Assembly (NCBI RefSeq): GCF_900187445.1
Contig: NZ_FYEB01000014.1
Location: forward strand, 1 to 64,000
Origin: Pseudomonas sp. Irchel s3b2
Lineage (GTDB): Bacteria > Pseudomonadota > Gammaproteobacteria > Pseudomonadales > Pseudomonadaceae
Direction of reading: 5' to 3'
DNA: 64,000 bases
Part shown: piece by piece, positions 52,604-61,978 of the stretch
Layout: each line of letters starts with the position of its first letter
How positions within the stretch are numbered: position 1 is the first letter of the stretch
Position numbers and translations under genes: made by a program
Notes under the pieces: generated by a model
The model's input: the letters and a program-made list of their open reading frames with translations, nothing else
Database searches by the model: none
What the model was told of the DNA's origin: nothing

Positions 52604-53263
52604 TCAGGCGGCTTCGACCGCTTGACCATACACCGCACAGGTGTCCGGGTGCTCGGCCAGCGACACGAAGTTGCGACGGCTGGCATCCAGAGCATCGACC
52701 GAACCGGTCTCGATGTCATAAACCCAACCATGCAGATTCAGCAGGCCTTTTTCCTGGGCCAGACGCACGCTCGGGTGAGTCTGGATATTTGCCAGTTGGG
52801 CGATGACGTTTTCCCGGACCATCGAACTCACTTTGGCTGCGTCGCTGGCGTGAGGGCGGGAGTCATTGATCACCTTGGCCGACTCGGCGTGTTGCAACCA
52901 GCCACTGACGGCAGGCAAGTGATCCATGCATTTGCACTGGGCGATGGAGGTCATGGCGCCGCAGTCCGAATGCCCGCAGATCACGATGTCAGTCACACCC
53001 AATACCGCGACCGCATACTCGACCGTGGCCGACACGCCGCCGGGATGCGGACTGTAAGAGGGCACAATGTTGCCGGCATTACGCACTACGAACAGTTCGC
53101 CGGGTTCTTGCTGGGTCAGCAGTTCCGGCACCACTCGGCTGTCGGAACAGGTGATGAACAAAGTGCCGGGATGCTGGGTGGTGGCCAGGTGTTTGAACAG
53201 GTCGGTACGTTGGACAAAGGCTTCGTTCTGGAACTTCAATAAACCTTCGATGAGCGCTTTCAT
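52604..53263 (-). CDS. cynT: Beta-class carbonic anhydrase of the cyanate operon
   Basis: This 219-residue enzyme has zinc ligands Cys39, His98 and Cys101, with Asp41 in the CSDSR motif. In cyanate operons it regenerates bicarbonate, the co-substrate of cyanase. It follows cynS with a REP pair between, on the same strand. Confidence 0.88.
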   Translation of the reverse strand: MKALIEGLLKFQNEAFVQRTDLFKHLATTQHPGTLFITCSDSRVVPELLTQQEPGELFVVRNAGNIVPSYSPHPGGVSATVEYAVAVLGVTDIVICGHSDCGAMTSIAQCKCMDHLPAVSGWLQHAESAKVINDSRPHASDAAKVSSMVRENVIAQLANIQTHPSVRLAQEKGLLNLHGWVYDIETGSVDALDASRRNFVSLAEHPDTCAVYGQAVEAA

Positions 53264-53309
53264 GGCGGACTTCCTTGCAATGAATGAGGGGGGCTAATGC
53301 CTGCAGAAC

Positions 53310-53400
53310 TGTAGGAGCGAGGCTTGCCCGCGAAGAATGCAGCGCGGTTTTTCAGGTACTACGCGTCATCGTTCTTCGCGGGCAAGCCTCGCTCCAACAG
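53310..53400. repeat. REP pair between cynS and cynT
   Basis: TGTAGGAGCGAGGCTTGCCC and its inverted copy lie head to head about 60 bases apart. The folded RNA could stabilise the cynS part of the transcript. Confidence 0.85.
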
Positions 53401-53428
53401 GTTCTGCGTCTTAGTTGACTGTGTTGTT

Positions 53429-53896
53429 TTAGAAAGGGCGTAGCGGCAAGAACTTGCCGTCCAGAGTAATCACTGCGCGAGAACCACCTTCCGGGTCTTC
53501 AACTTTCTTCATGTCCAGCTTGAAGTTGATCGCGCTGATGATGCCGTCGCCGAATTGCTCATGAACCAGGGCTTTGAGCGTGGTGCCGTAGATCTGGATC
53601 ATTTCGTAGAAGCGATAAATAGTCGGGTCGGTCGGGACACCCGAGAGGCTGCCGCGCAGCGGAATGATCTGCAGGCGAGCCACGGCGTCGGCATCTAGTT
53701 CGAGTTTTTCGCCAATCACCTTGGCGGCGGCTTCCGGCAACGGATGCTGGCCGAGCAGGGCGGCGGTGACGTAGGCAAGACCCAGGCCGGTGCCGTCGGT
53801 CAGATCCTGCCAGGACAGATTCTTGCGTGCCTTGGCATCGAGGATCGAAGTGGTCAGGGCCAGACTCGGGTCCTGGTAAGCGTGGGACTGTTGCAT
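53429..53896 (-). CDS. cynS: Cyanate hydratase (cyanase)
   Basis: This 155-residue enzyme turns cyanate and bicarbonate into ammonia and carbon dioxide. Catalytic Arg95, Glu98 and Ser121 are visible (YRFYEMIQIYG and GIISAINFK), one residue earlier than in E. coli. ATG at 53896 gives the family length; the open frame continues to 54016 inside the divergent regulator start. Confidence 0.94.
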   Translation of the reverse strand: MQQSHAYQDPSLALTTSILDAKARKNLSWQDLTDGTGLGLAYVTAALLGQHPLPEAAAKVIGEKLELDADAVARLQIIPLRGSLSGVPTDPTIYRFYEMIQIYGTTLKALVHEQFGDGIISAINFKLDMKKVEDPEGGSRAVITLDGKFLPLRPF

Positions 53897-53979
53897 GGTG
53901 TGACTCCTATCGGTTGTGGCTGGAAAGTGGAGCCATCTTCGGTCGATTGATCCATAGCGTCCAAGACCGATATACAATG

Positions 53980-53990
53980 CTTCGCATAAG
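53980..53990. promoter_or_regulatory. Possible CynR operator
   Basis: CTTCGCATAAG is a short dyad (CTT-N5-AAG) in the 118 bases between cynS and cynR, the usual place for a LysR-type operator. Confidence 0.35.
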
Positions 53991-54014
53991 TCCTGCCTAT
54001 AGATGGTGTGCCCC

Positions 54015-54920
54015 ATGCTGCTCCGACATTTGCGTTACTTGCTGGCAGTCGCCGACCACGGCGGCTTCACCCGCGCCGCCGAGGCATTGCACGTCTCTCA
54101 ACCGACGCTGTCCCAGCAGATCCGGCAACTGGAGGAAACCCTGGGCGTGAGCCTGTTCGATCGTACCTCGCGCACGGTCAAACCGACCGATGCGGGGCTG
54201 GCCTATATCGAAAGTGCCCGTCGGGTATTGGTGGAACTTGAAGCAGGGAAACGTGCGCTGCATGACGTGAAGGACTTGTCTCGCGGCACTTTGCGATTGG
54301 CCATGACGCCAACGTTCATGGCGTATCTGGTGGGACCGTTGGTGCGCGACTACGTGGCGAAGTTTCCAAACATCCATCTGCAGATTTTCGAGTTATCGAT
54401 GGATGACATCGAGACCGGGTTGCTTGATGACTCGCTGGACATTGCCATTGCCTTTACCCCGGTGAGAAGCCCCGACATCGAGTGCGTGCCGGCGTTTGTC
54501 GAGACCTTGGGCGTGATGGTCGGGCGCAGTCATTCGTTGTATCAGCGTCAGAGCCCGCTATCGCCAGAGGAGGTGGCCCAGCTGGATTTCGCATTGCTGA
54601 CGCCGGACTTCATCACCCGATCCTCCATCGACGGGTATTTTCGGCAACAGAACATCACGCCCAAAGTGGCGATTGAGGTGAACTCGGTGAGTTCGCTGTT
54701 GGAGGTCATTCGCCACGCGCCGATGGCCACCATCCTGCCGGAACCCATCGCCACTGCGGAACGGGCATTGCGCAAAATTCCGCTGTTGGGGGAGGCGCCC
54801 AACCGAGAGGCCGCGCTGCTTCGGCGCAAAAACAACTATCACAGTGCGGCGTCGGTGGCCTTCATGGACCTGGTGTTGGGCGAGGCTGCGGTCGAGTCGG
54901 CAAAGTCAGTCATCCACTGA
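54015..54920 (+). CDS. cynR: LysR-type regulator of the cyanate operon
   Basis: This 301-residue protein has the LysR helix-turn-helix (AVADHGGFTRAAEALHVSQP) and an effector domain. MLLRHLRYLLAVADHG matches the start of E. coli CynR, so ATG at 54015 is preferred over 54003. It is divergent from cynS and should activate it with cyanate. Confidence 0.88.
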   Translation: MLLRHLRYLLAVADHGGFTRAAEALHVSQPTLSQQIRQLEETLGVSLFDRTSRTVKPTDAGLAYIESARRVLVELEAGKRALHDVKDLSRGTLRLAMTPTFMAYLVGPLVRDYVAKFPNIHLQIFELSMDDIETGLLDDSLDIAIAFTPVRSPDIECVPAFVETLGVMVGRSHSLYQRQSPLSPEEVAQLDFALLTPDFITRSSIDGYFRQQNITPKVAIEVNSVSSLLEVIRHAPMATILPEPIATAERALRKIPLLGEAPNREAALLRRKNNYHSAASVAFMDLVLGEAAVESAKSVIH

Positions 54921-55205
54921 TTGGCACAGCCCGTTGGGCGCCTTGCCAGTGGAGGTCACGGTTACCGAGTCGTCATCAGCGAGGACGATCGAGAGTGTGA
55001 CGCCCGAACCCTTGGCTTCGAAGCGGCGATCGTTGATGGCTTTGGTTTCCGCCTCTTTACTGTTGATCAATACAGGGCCGTCCTGATCCGCATGGACGAC
55101 GACTTTACCGGGGCAGTCCACATCGAATGAGGGAATGCCAGGGAGGGTGTTCGCATGAGCAACATTCGCCATTGCGAATACTATGAATATCAGGATTTTG
55201 TTCAT
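54906..55205 (-). CDS. Small secreted hypothetical protein
   Basis: This 99-residue precursor has a signal peptide (FIVFAMANVAHA) and a short beta-rich mature part with two Cys (one in FDVDCPG, one near the C-terminus in NGLCQS) that could form a disulfide. No family recognised. Its 3' end overlaps the cynR end by 15 bases. A terminator-like hairpin at 55276 lies upstream. Confidence 0.65.
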   Translation of the reverse strand: MNKILIFIVFAMANVAHANTLPGIPSFDVDCPGKVVVHADQDGPVLINSKEAETKAINDRRFEAKGSGVTLSIVLADDDSVTVTSTGKAPNGLCQSVDD

Positions 55206-55275
55206 CGCAAACCTCCAGCGATCCAGCAGGGCATACGGTTAACCATAGCTTTGTTTGGTGCGCACGAGACAAACG

Positions 55276-55315
55276 AAAAGGCCCCGCTCGATATTCCGAG
55301 CGGGGCCTTTTTTCT
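55276..55315. terminator. Bidirectional rho-independent terminator
   Basis: AAAAGGCCCCGCTC and GAGCGGGGCCTTTTTT surround a short loop. The hairpin sits upstream of the 54906-55205 gene and just past the 3' end of the 55332-55661 gene, so it most likely ends the latter on the minus strand. Confidence 0.85.
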
Positions 55316-55331
55316 TTACTGAGGGGGGATA

Positions 55332-55661
55332 TCAATACAACCGATCAATCACCCGAGCTTCGTTCTGGTTCTGCATCGATGCCCACGCCTGTTTCAGCGT
55401 TTGCAGCACATTACCGATGAAGTCCTTGTCGGCCGCAGCTTTCTTGCCGACATAACCCTGGCCGCGACGGTACATCTTCAGTCGGGCCAGCAGGTTCTGG
55501 TTGTTCTGGTCGAACTCTTCTTCATGGGCATGGGGCGACAGGCAGTCGATACGAACCTGGCCCGATTTGCTGATCCACAGAATATGGCTGTCCTGGCTGT
55601 CTTTTTGCGCAGCGAACAAGCGAGCCAGTTCATCGATAGTAGGTTGATTGTTCAGATTCAT
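55332..55661 (-). CDS. Hypothetical protein, 109 residues
   Basis: MNLNNQPTIDELARLFAAQK starts a soluble protein with HILWISKSGQVRIDCL and YRRGQGYVGKKAA segments. I do not recognise the family. ATG at 55661 is chosen; MVKG at 55679 is possible. No signal peptide or membrane span. Confidence 0.65.
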   Translation of the reverse strand: MNLNNQPTIDELARLFAAQKDSQDSHILWISKSGQVRIDCLSPHAHEEEFDQNNQNLLARLKMYRRGQGYVGKKAAADKDFIGNVLQTLKQAWASMQNQNEARVIDRLY

Positions 55662-56104
55662 TGTAAGCCCCTTGACCATTTGGTGATCTTTCAAAGTTGA
55701 TTCGCTAATACAGGTAGCCCATCGGTTAGTTGATCCCTGGCACCGAAACCAGGACGTCAGCGGTTGGCCGTCAATACGACGGGGTCCCGCGTCTGTTGCA
55801 TGTAGTCGTGTTGAATAACTGCTACGCAATAGCGTCACAACGAAGAGAAGCAGCGAAAACCTGGAGGCCACTGCCGACGTTTTCAGGGTCGGCCACAAGC
55901 TTCATGAGGATTGATCGCCAGCGCTTCTCGCCCTTGTACTGGACGTTCAGGCCAGGTCAGCTTCTTCAATCTGCCTTGTGGGCAGCGTGTATCCGGGAAA
56001 AACAGCTCGGCGGTCAGACGAGCTTGCTCAAACGTGTTGCCTGTACTCCCGATCGGGGAGACGTCTGCATCATGCAAGGGCAAATCGGAGGCGTCAACGG
56101 TTTT

Positions 56105-56128
56105 GTAGTGAATATTTTTATTCACTAC
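56105..56128. repeat. Ten-base inverted repeat with T-loop
   Basis: GTAGTGAATA and TATTCACTAC flank TTTT. It is AT-rich, perfect and isolated in the gene-free stretch; it could be an operator or RNA hairpin. Confidence 0.5.
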
Positions 56129-56214
56129 ATATTGTCGGACAAAGTGGTTTTGGAATTAAAAAGGCAGATGTGGCTGGCTGTGGCGTCGTTGGAATCGCCA
56201 AGATCGCAACCTTC

Positions 56215-56305
56215 TGTAGGAGCGAGGCTTGCCCGCGAAGAACGATGACGCGGTCCTGCCGTTTGTCCGCGTGATGGCTTTCGCGGGCAAGCCTCGCTCC
56301 TACGG
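56215..56305. repeat. REP pair
   Basis: TGTAGGAGCGAGGCTTGCCC and its inverted copy, same subtype as at 53310. Confidence 0.85.
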
Positions 56306-56338
56306 GACTGGGGTAGGAGTTGCCGAAGACTGCGATCT

Positions 56339-56839
56339 TTAAAAGCGGTAAACGGTGCATGGATAACCGTCGATCGGCAGGTGATGCAGGGTGAATTCAC
56401 CGCCCGTGAGATCGGGCATCACTTTGGCCCAAAACAGCCGCGCAGGCTGGTTGGCATCGATGTGGAAAATTTGCCATTGACCGAGGAACCGGCTCAAGAG
56501 GGCAGAGATGACAAACTTCGCGACGCCTTGGCCACGAAAGCGTCGACTGACAAAAAAGTAGCCAATGTTGTGCTCGGCACCGAGGATATGGGTTTCGTTA
56601 TCCACGGTCACAAAACCCGCAAGCTCGCCGTCAACCTTGATCAGAAATGGCCTGGTTGCCGGGTTGCGCCAGTAATCAAGCCTGGGCTGGATATTGAAGA
56701 AGCCCTGTTCACCAAGTTTCAGCGGCAGCCATTCACTGAAGTCATACATGTAGAACTGCATCAGGTTTTCGATGGTCTCCAGTTCGTCGCGGTGAGCGAC
56801 GTGCAGTTCTATTGAGGGCTGGCTTCTGATTGTCGTCAT
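56339..56839 (-). CDS. GNAT-family acetyltransferase
   Basis: This 166-residue protein has the GNAT core (FVTVDNETHILGAEHNIGYF, then VSRRFRGQGVAKFVISALL with the acetyl-CoA loop RRFRGQG). Substrate unknown. ATG at 56839 is used; an upstream open frame crosses a REP element. REP pairs flank the gene on both sides. Confidence 0.8.
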   Translation of the reverse strand: MTTIRSQPSIELHVAHRDELETIENLMQFYMYDFSEWLPLKLGEQGFFNIQPRLDYWRNPATRPFLIKVDGELAGFVTVDNETHILGAEHNIGYFFVSRRFRGQGVAKFVISALLSRFLGQWQIFHIDANQPARLFWAKVMPDLTGGEFTLHHLPIDGYPCTVYRF

Positions 56840-56887
56840 GGTCGATACCTTTTCAGAAAGCAGGCTGTTGCCCGATACGCCGCGGAA

Positions 56888-56981
56888 CCTGTAGGGGCGT
56901 GGCTTGCCCGCGAAGAACGATAACGCGTAATACTTGAAAAACCGCGGTGAATTCTTCGCGGGCAAGCCACGCTCCTACAGG
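56888..56981. repeat. REP pair
   Basis: CCTGTAGGGGCGTGGCTTGC and its inverted copy, ending CTCCTACAGG. Lies between the GNAT gene and topB. Confidence 0.85.
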
Positions 56982-57003
56982 TTTCAATTCGTTGCAAGTG
57001 CCC

Positions 57004-58953
57004 TCAACCCTTGCCCGCCGGTTTCGCCGCGCGTTTGGTGCCGGTCGAGGGCTTGCGTTTGGCTGGTTTTCGCTTGTTTTTCCACGGTGTGGCGCCACGC
57101 CCGGCCGGGCTTGCCGGCCCGCTGATGGTCAGGTTCAGGCCGGCGCAACGCGCCACCTGCTTGCTCATCCACGCAGCCTGTTTGGTGACGAACTCTTCCA
57201 GGCTCATTTCACCGCTCTGCACCATGTCCAGGGCCTGCTCCCAGATCGCCGTGGTTCCGGGATCGGCAATGGCGCGCGGCACGGCGTCGATCAGGCTGAA
57301 AGCCGCCAGCGTCGCGGCCAGGGCCTTGCCGTTCTTGATCAGATAACCGCGGTCCAGCAGGCCCTGGATGATCGAGGCGCGCGTCGCTTCGGTGCCGATG
57401 CCGGTGGTGTCCTTGAGTTTTTGCTTGAGCAGTGGATCTTCCACCAGTTTGGCGACGTTTTTCATCGCCTTGATCAGATCGCCTTCGGTAAACGGCTTGG
57501 GTGGCTGGGTCCAGAGGTCCTTGAGCTTCACATCGGCCACCGCGCAGTCACGCCCTTCGGCTAATGCCGGCAGTGTTTGCGGTGCCGGTGCTTCGCGTCC
57601 CTTGGCAGGCGCGAGAGCTTCGGGCAGGGCGCGTTTCCAGCCGGGCTCGACGATCTGCTTGCCCACGGCACGCAAGGCTTCACCGGCACAGTCGAAGTCG
57701 GCCTGGGTCCGGTCGTATTCATGGTTGGGCAGGAACTGGGCCAGGTAACGCGCACGAATCAGGGTGTAGACCGCCCGTTGTTTGCCTGCCAGTCGGTCGA
57801 GGTTTTTCGCCGCCGCCGTGGGGATGATGCCGTGGTGAGCGCTGACCTTGGCATCATTCCAGGCCCGTGAGCGGCGCTGGGGCTCCAGGTGATCGTGCAA
57901 GGCGTTCAGGGCTGGATCGGCTTGCCTCAGCGCAGCAAGAATACTTGGGGCTTCGCTGTGCTGACTCAGCGGCAGGTAGCCGCAGTCGCTGCGTGGGTAG
58001 GTGATGACTTTGTGGGTTTCGTACAGCGCCTGGGCGATATCGAGGGTTTCCTGAGCGCCGAGCCCGAGCTTCTTCGAACAGACTTCCTGCAACGTACCCA
58101 GATCGAACGGCAAAGGCGCGACTTCGCGCATGCGCTCGGTGCGCAGTTTGATCACCCGGGCGCTCGTCGCACTGCCGATGGCCGCAGCCGCTTTCTGAGC
58201 CAGCGCCTGATTCAGGCAGCGGTCCTGATCGTCGCAAACGTCGGAGGCCGCACGCCACTGGGCGGTGAACGCGGTGCCATCGTGCAGCAGTTGCACATCG
58301 ATGGCCCAGTAGGCCACCGGGACGAAATCGGCAATGCTGCGGTCGCGATCCACCACCAGGCGCAAGGTCGGTGTCTGTACCCGGCCGACCGGCAATACAC
58401 CCTGATAGCCGGACTGACGCCCCAGCAGGGTGAACAGCCGACTCATGTTCATCCCGATCAACCAGTCGGCCCGGGAGCGCCCCAACGCCGAATGATACAG
58501 GCTGAATGTCTCGGCCCCGGGCTTTAGCGCCGCCAGTGCCTTGCGGATTGACGCATCGTCCAGCGCCGACAGCCACAGCCGCCGGATCGGCCCGCGATAA
58601 CGGCAATGCTCCACCAGTTCCCGGGCGATCATCTCGCCCTCACGGTCGGCGTCGGTGGCAATCACCAGTTCACTGGCCTCGCCGAGCAAGCGTTTGACCG
58701 CCTTGTACTGGCTGGCCGTGCGCGGTTTGACGGTCATCTTCCATTTTTCGGGAATGATCGGCAGATCCGCCAGCACCCAACGCTTGTAACGCGCGTCATA
58801 GGCATCCGGCGGTGCGGTTTCCAGCAGATGGCCGATGCACCAGGTCACCGTGACGTCCGTTCCCAGCCAGCAGCCATCGCCCCGGCGCTTGGCGCCGAGC
58901 ACGGCCGCGATGTCTTTGGCCTGGGAAGGTTTTTCACAGAGGTACAGCCGCAT
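57004..58953 (-). CDS. topB: DNA topoisomerase III
   Basis: This 649-residue type IA topoisomerase begins MRLYLCEKPSQAKDIA with the TOPRIM domain (ATDADREGE). The active-site Tyr is in ITYPRSDCGYLP. The C-terminal 25 residues are strongly basic (KRKPAKRKPSTG and more). No Zn-finger Cys sets, as in E. coli TopB. ATG at 58953 is preferred over 58962. Confidence 0.93.
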   Translation of the reverse strand: MRLYLCEKPSQAKDIAAVLGAKRRGDGCWLGTDVTVTWCIGHLLETAPPDAYDARYKRWVLADLPIIPEKWKMTVKPRTASQYKAVKRLLGEASELVIATDADREGEMIARELVEHCRYRGPIRRLWLSALDDASIRKALAALKPGAETFSLYHSALGRSRADWLIGMNMSRLFTLLGRQSGYQGVLPVGRVQTPTLRLVVDRDRSIADFVPVAYWAIDVQLLHDGTAFTAQWRAASDVCDDQDRCLNQALAQKAAAAIGSATSARVIKLRTERMREVAPLPFDLGTLQEVCSKKLGLGAQETLDIAQALYETHKVITYPRSDCGYLPLSQHSEAPSILAALRQADPALNALHDHLEPQRRSRAWNDAKVSAHHGIIPTAAAKNLDRLAGKQRAVYTLIRARYLAQFLPNHEYDRTQADFDCAGEALRAVGKQIVEPGWKRALPEALAPAKGREAPAPQTLPALAEGRDCAVADVKLKDLWTQPPKPFTEGDLIKAMKNVAKLVEDPLLKQKLKDTTGIGTEATRASIIQGLLDRGYLIKNGKALAATLAAFSLIDAVPRAIADPGTTAIWEQALDMVQSGEMSLEEFVTKQAAWMSKQVARCAGLNLTISGPASPAGRGATPWKNKRKPAKRKPSTGTKRAAKPAGKG

Positions 58954-59068
58954 AACCACCATCGTCGATCAGTGTTCGAGAGGTGCACAGAATGGCGGTT
59001 GATGAGCGATGGAGCAATCTTTATCTGTATGGATGTACAGCTTAAGCTGTTGCGGTTGATGACAGCGG

Positions 59069-59398
59069 TCAGTCCACCACAAACAATTTGGCGCCAATGG
59101 CGGTGGATGACCGATGCGCTTCGGCATTGTCTGCCACTTGATAGCTCATGCCCGGCGTGAGAACGAAGACTCGACCATCCTCCAGTTCGGTGTGCAGTTC
59201 TCCCTCCAGGCAAAACAGCACATGCCCCTTCGAGCACCAGTGATCGGCCAGATACCCCGGCGTGTATTCGACGATGCGCGCTCGAATCGCGCCGAACTGC
59301 CGGGTGCGCCACTGCGCGCTACCAGTCTCGCCCGGGTGTTCGGTGGGTTCGATTTGCGACCAGTCGGTGGTGCCGAAGGGGATGTTGGCAATGTCCAT
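59069..59398 (-). CDS. Small cupin (DHCW-motif) protein
   Basis: This 109-residue single-domain cupin has the segment ADHWCSKGHVLFCLEGELHT, resembling the DHCW-motif cupin family. ATG at 59398 with GGAGA upstream is used; the open frame extends to 59512. Function unknown. Confidence 0.75.
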   Translation of the reverse strand: MDIANIPFGTTDWSQIEPTEHPGETGSAQWRTRQFGAIRARIVEYTPGYLADHWCSKGHVLFCLEGELHTELEDGRVFVLTPGMSYQVADNAEAHRSSTAIGAKLFVVD

Positions 59399-59547
59399 GT
59401 TGCTCTCCAGGTTTGGCATGAGTCGTGGGGACTTGCACTGTAACTGAAGCAAGCTCCGTTCGGCTGCGAAGTGCTCGGGATGCCGAAAGATGGGGTATAC
59501 CTGATGGGGCACGGATACAACGTAACAGCAATGGAGGAACCTACCCC

Positions 59548-59910
59548 ATGAAAGCCCCAGCTCCCGGTAATCCCATCGCCATCAGCCCTCAACCCGGCTG
59601 CGTGGTGGTGAAATTCCATGGCATTCAAGTGGCGTCGTCCACTCGGACGCTGGTCATGCATGAGGCCAATTATCCTTCGGTGTACTACATCCCGCGGGAG
59701 GACATCGCCGAACAATATTTCGCCCGCACCGACCACACCAGCTATTGCCCGTACAAGGGCGATGCCAGCTATTTCAGCCTGCAAATCCCCGGACATGAAG
59801 GCGCCAATGCGGTATGGAGTTATGAGCACCCGAAGGTGTCGGTTGCGCAGATTGGCGGGTATGTGGCGTTTTATCCTGAAGAAGTGACGTTTGAGGTGCT
59901 TGATACCTGA
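59548..59910 (+). CDS. DUF427 domain protein
   Basis: This 120-residue protein has the DUF427 core (YYIPREDIAEQYFARTDHTS, YCPYKGDASYFSL, VWSYEHP, VAFYPEEV). The conserved His, Cys and Lys suggest an enzyme, but none is known. It is divergent from the cupin gene with a 149-base gap. Confidence 0.82.
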   Translation: MKAPAPGNPIAISPQPGCVVVKFHGIQVASSTRTLVMHEANYPSVYYIPREDIAEQYFARTDHTSYCPYKGDASYFSLQIPGHEGANAVWSYEHPKVSVAQIGGYVAFYPEEVTFEVLDT

Positions 59911-59944
59911 GGTGCAGAAAACATTGTGGTGAGGGAGAACTCTT

Positions 59945-60084
59945 TGTAGCAGCTGCCGAGCCCGCGAGGCTGCGTTCGGCTGCGAAGCAGTCGTAAAATC
60001 AGAGATTGCGGTACGTCAGGCAGACTGCGTCAGCCGAATTCACGACTGCTGCGCAGCCGAACGCAGGCTTCGCCAGCTGCTACA
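59945..60084. repeat. Diverged REP-like inverted repeat
   Basis: TGTAGCAGCTGCCGAG and the inverted CAGCTGCTACA end a 140-base unit with inner inverted segments (CTGCGTTCGGCTGCG and CGCAGCCGAACGCAG). A different REP subtype from the others. Confidence 0.65.
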
Positions 60085-60147
60085 GATCGCATCACGGCTT
60101 AGCGGATCGGCGAGGGCAAATCCCCTCGCCACACCTCCCGCTAGCCG

Positions 60148-61770
60148 TCAGTTTTTGTCCAGATCCACGTTTTTGGTTTCACGCAAACACATCATCCCCA
60201 CCACCAGGCTCACCCCGGTAATCACCACCGGGTACCACAGCCCATAGAAAATATCTCCGGTGTACACCACCAGGGCAAACGACACCGTCGGCAGGAAACC
60301 ACCAAACCAGCCGTTGCCGATGTGGTAGGGCAGGGACATGGAGGTGTAGCGGATACGGGTCGGGAACAGTTCGACCATCAGTGCCGCCAGCGGGCCGTAG
60401 CACATGGCGGAGATGATGATCAGCGCGACGATCAGCGCCACGATCATTGGTTTGTTGATCTGTTGGGTGTCGGCTTGTGACGGATACCCGGCCAGGGTCA
60501 CCGCGCCGCGCAGGGCAGCTTCATCGTAGCCATCGATTTTCACCTCGCCGATGCTGATCTGCACGGCGCTGCCGGCCGGAGCCGCTTCGCTGTTGTAGGG
60601 CAGGCCTTGTTTGACCAGGAAGGTTTTGACCTTGTCGCACGGGCTATCAAATTTAGCCTTGCCGACCGGGTCGAACTGGAAGGTGCAGGTGGCCGGGTCG
60701 GCCAGAACGGTGATCGGTGCCTGGCGGCTGGCCAGGTCGATGGCCGGATTGGCGTAGTGGGCCAGGGTTTTGAAGATCGGGAAGTACAACGCGGTGGCCA
60801 GCAACAGGCCGATCATCAGCACTGGTTTGCGCCCGACTTTGTCCGACAGCCAGCCAAAAAAGATGAAGAATGGTGCGCCGATAATCACACTGACAATCAG
60901 CAGACTGTTGGCCAGCGCCGGGTCCATTTTCAGGAACTGGGTGAGGAAGAACAGCACATAAAACTGCGCCGCGTAGAAGGTCACCGCTTGCCCGGCGTTG
61001 ATGCTGAACAGCGCGATCAGCACCACTTTCAGGTTGTCCCATTTGCCGAAGGAATCGCGCAGCGGCGACTTGCAAAGCTTGCCTTCTTCTTTCATTTTCA
61101 CGAACGCAGGCGATTCGTGCAGGCTCAGGCGAATCCAGGTCGAGATACCCAGCAGTACGATTGAAAACAGAAACGGAATGCGCCAGCCCCAGACTTCGAA
61201 CTGGTCACCGGTGAAGTAGCGGCAACCGAGCACCACCAGCAGCGACAGCAGCAAGCCGAGGGTGGCAGTGGACTGAATCCAGCTGGTGTGGAAACCGCGT
61301 TTGCCCATCGGCGCATGTTCCGCGACGTATGTGGCAGCGCCGCCGTACTCACCGCCCAGCGCCAGGCCCTGAAGCATGCGCAACACCACGAGGATGATCG
61401 GCGCGGCAATGCCGATACTGGCGTAAGTCGGCAGCAAGCCGACGCAGAACGTCGCCACGCCCATGAGGACGATGGTTGCGAGGAAGGTGTATTTACGCCC
61501 GATCATGTCCCCCAAGCGTCCGAACACCAGCGCACCGAACGGCCGCACGATGAAGCCGGCGGCGAAGGCCATCAGTGCAAAGATGAACGCCGTGGTGTCG
61601 TTGACCCCGGCGAAGAACTGTTTACTGATGACGGCCGCGAGGGCGCCATAAAGGAAAAAGTCGTACCACTCGAACACCGTCCCGAGGGACGAGGCGAAAA
61701 TGACTTTCTGGGTTTCCTGACTGGTACCGGCGCTGCGGACGGCTTCCAGGGGCTGAACATGTTCTGACAT
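60148..61770 (-). CDS. MHS-family metabolite:proton symporter
   Basis: This 540-residue MFS protein has about twelve spans and the MHS signature: SLGTVFEWYDFFLYG, FGRLGDMIGRKYTF and GGEYGGAATYVAEHAP. A long loop of about 90 residues between spans 8 and 9 (near 330-420) contains an inserted soluble segment with two Cys; family members are usually shorter here. The substrate could be a carboxylate or betaine. ATG at 61770 (MSEHVQPLE) is used. Confidence 0.83.
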   Translation of the reverse strand: MSEHVQPLEAVRSAGTSQETQKVIFASSLGTVFEWYDFFLYGALAAVISKQFFAGVNDTTAFIFALMAFAAGFIVRPFGALVFGRLGDMIGRKYTFLATIVLMGVATFCVGLLPTYASIGIAAPIILVVLRMLQGLALGGEYGGAATYVAEHAPMGKRGFHTSWIQSTATLGLLLSLLVVLGCRYFTGDQFEVWGWRIPFLFSIVLLGISTWIRLSLHESPAFVKMKEEGKLCKSPLRDSFGKWDNLKVVLIALFSINAGQAVTFYAAQFYVLFFLTQFLKMDPALANSLLIVSVIIGAPFFIFFGWLSDKVGRKPVLMIGLLLATALYFPIFKTLAHYANPAIDLASRQAPITVLADPATCTFQFDPVGKAKFDSPCDKVKTFLVKQGLPYNSEAAPAGSAVQISIGEVKIDGYDEAALRGAVTLAGYPSQADTQQINKPMIVALIVALIIISAMCYGPLAALMVELFPTRIRYTSMSLPYHIGNGWFGGFLPTVSFALVVYTGDIFYGLWYPVVITGVSLVVGMMCLRETKNVDLDKN

Positions 61771-61870
61771 ATCGGTATCCCTCACAGTGATTGTTTTTGT
61801 TGTTCCACTGTCGGCGCCAACCTTGTGGGCAGGTGCCGCTACTGTCGATGCATCGGGTGTACTCCTTCCC

Positions 61871-61962
61871 TGTAGGAGCTGCCGAAGGCTGCGATCTTTT
61901 GATCTTGATCTTCCAGCGCCTGCAAGGACGCCAAAAGATCGCAGGCTTCGCCAGCTCCTACA
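61871..61962. repeat. REP-like inverted pair
   Basis: TGTAGGAGCTGCCGAAGGCT and its inverted copy, with CGATCTTTTGATC inside. Lies between the GMC and MHS genes. Confidence 0.8.
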
Positions 61963-61978
61963 TTGATTGCGTGTTGCT

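Larger units (their letters stand above)
55662..56338. other. Gene-free stretch with palindromes before the GNAT gene
   Basis: About 680 bases. The first half shows only open frames that look non-coding. It then holds a 10-base inverted repeat at 56105-56128 and a REP pair at 56215-56305. A 172-codon frame (55730-56248, plus) and an 80-codon one (55883-56125, minus) lack Shine-Dalgarno signals and family resemblance. Confidence 0.55.

Noticed and set aside
55730..56248. 172-codon plus-strand frame
   Set aside because: No ribosome site, no family, and it runs through a palindrome and a REP arm.
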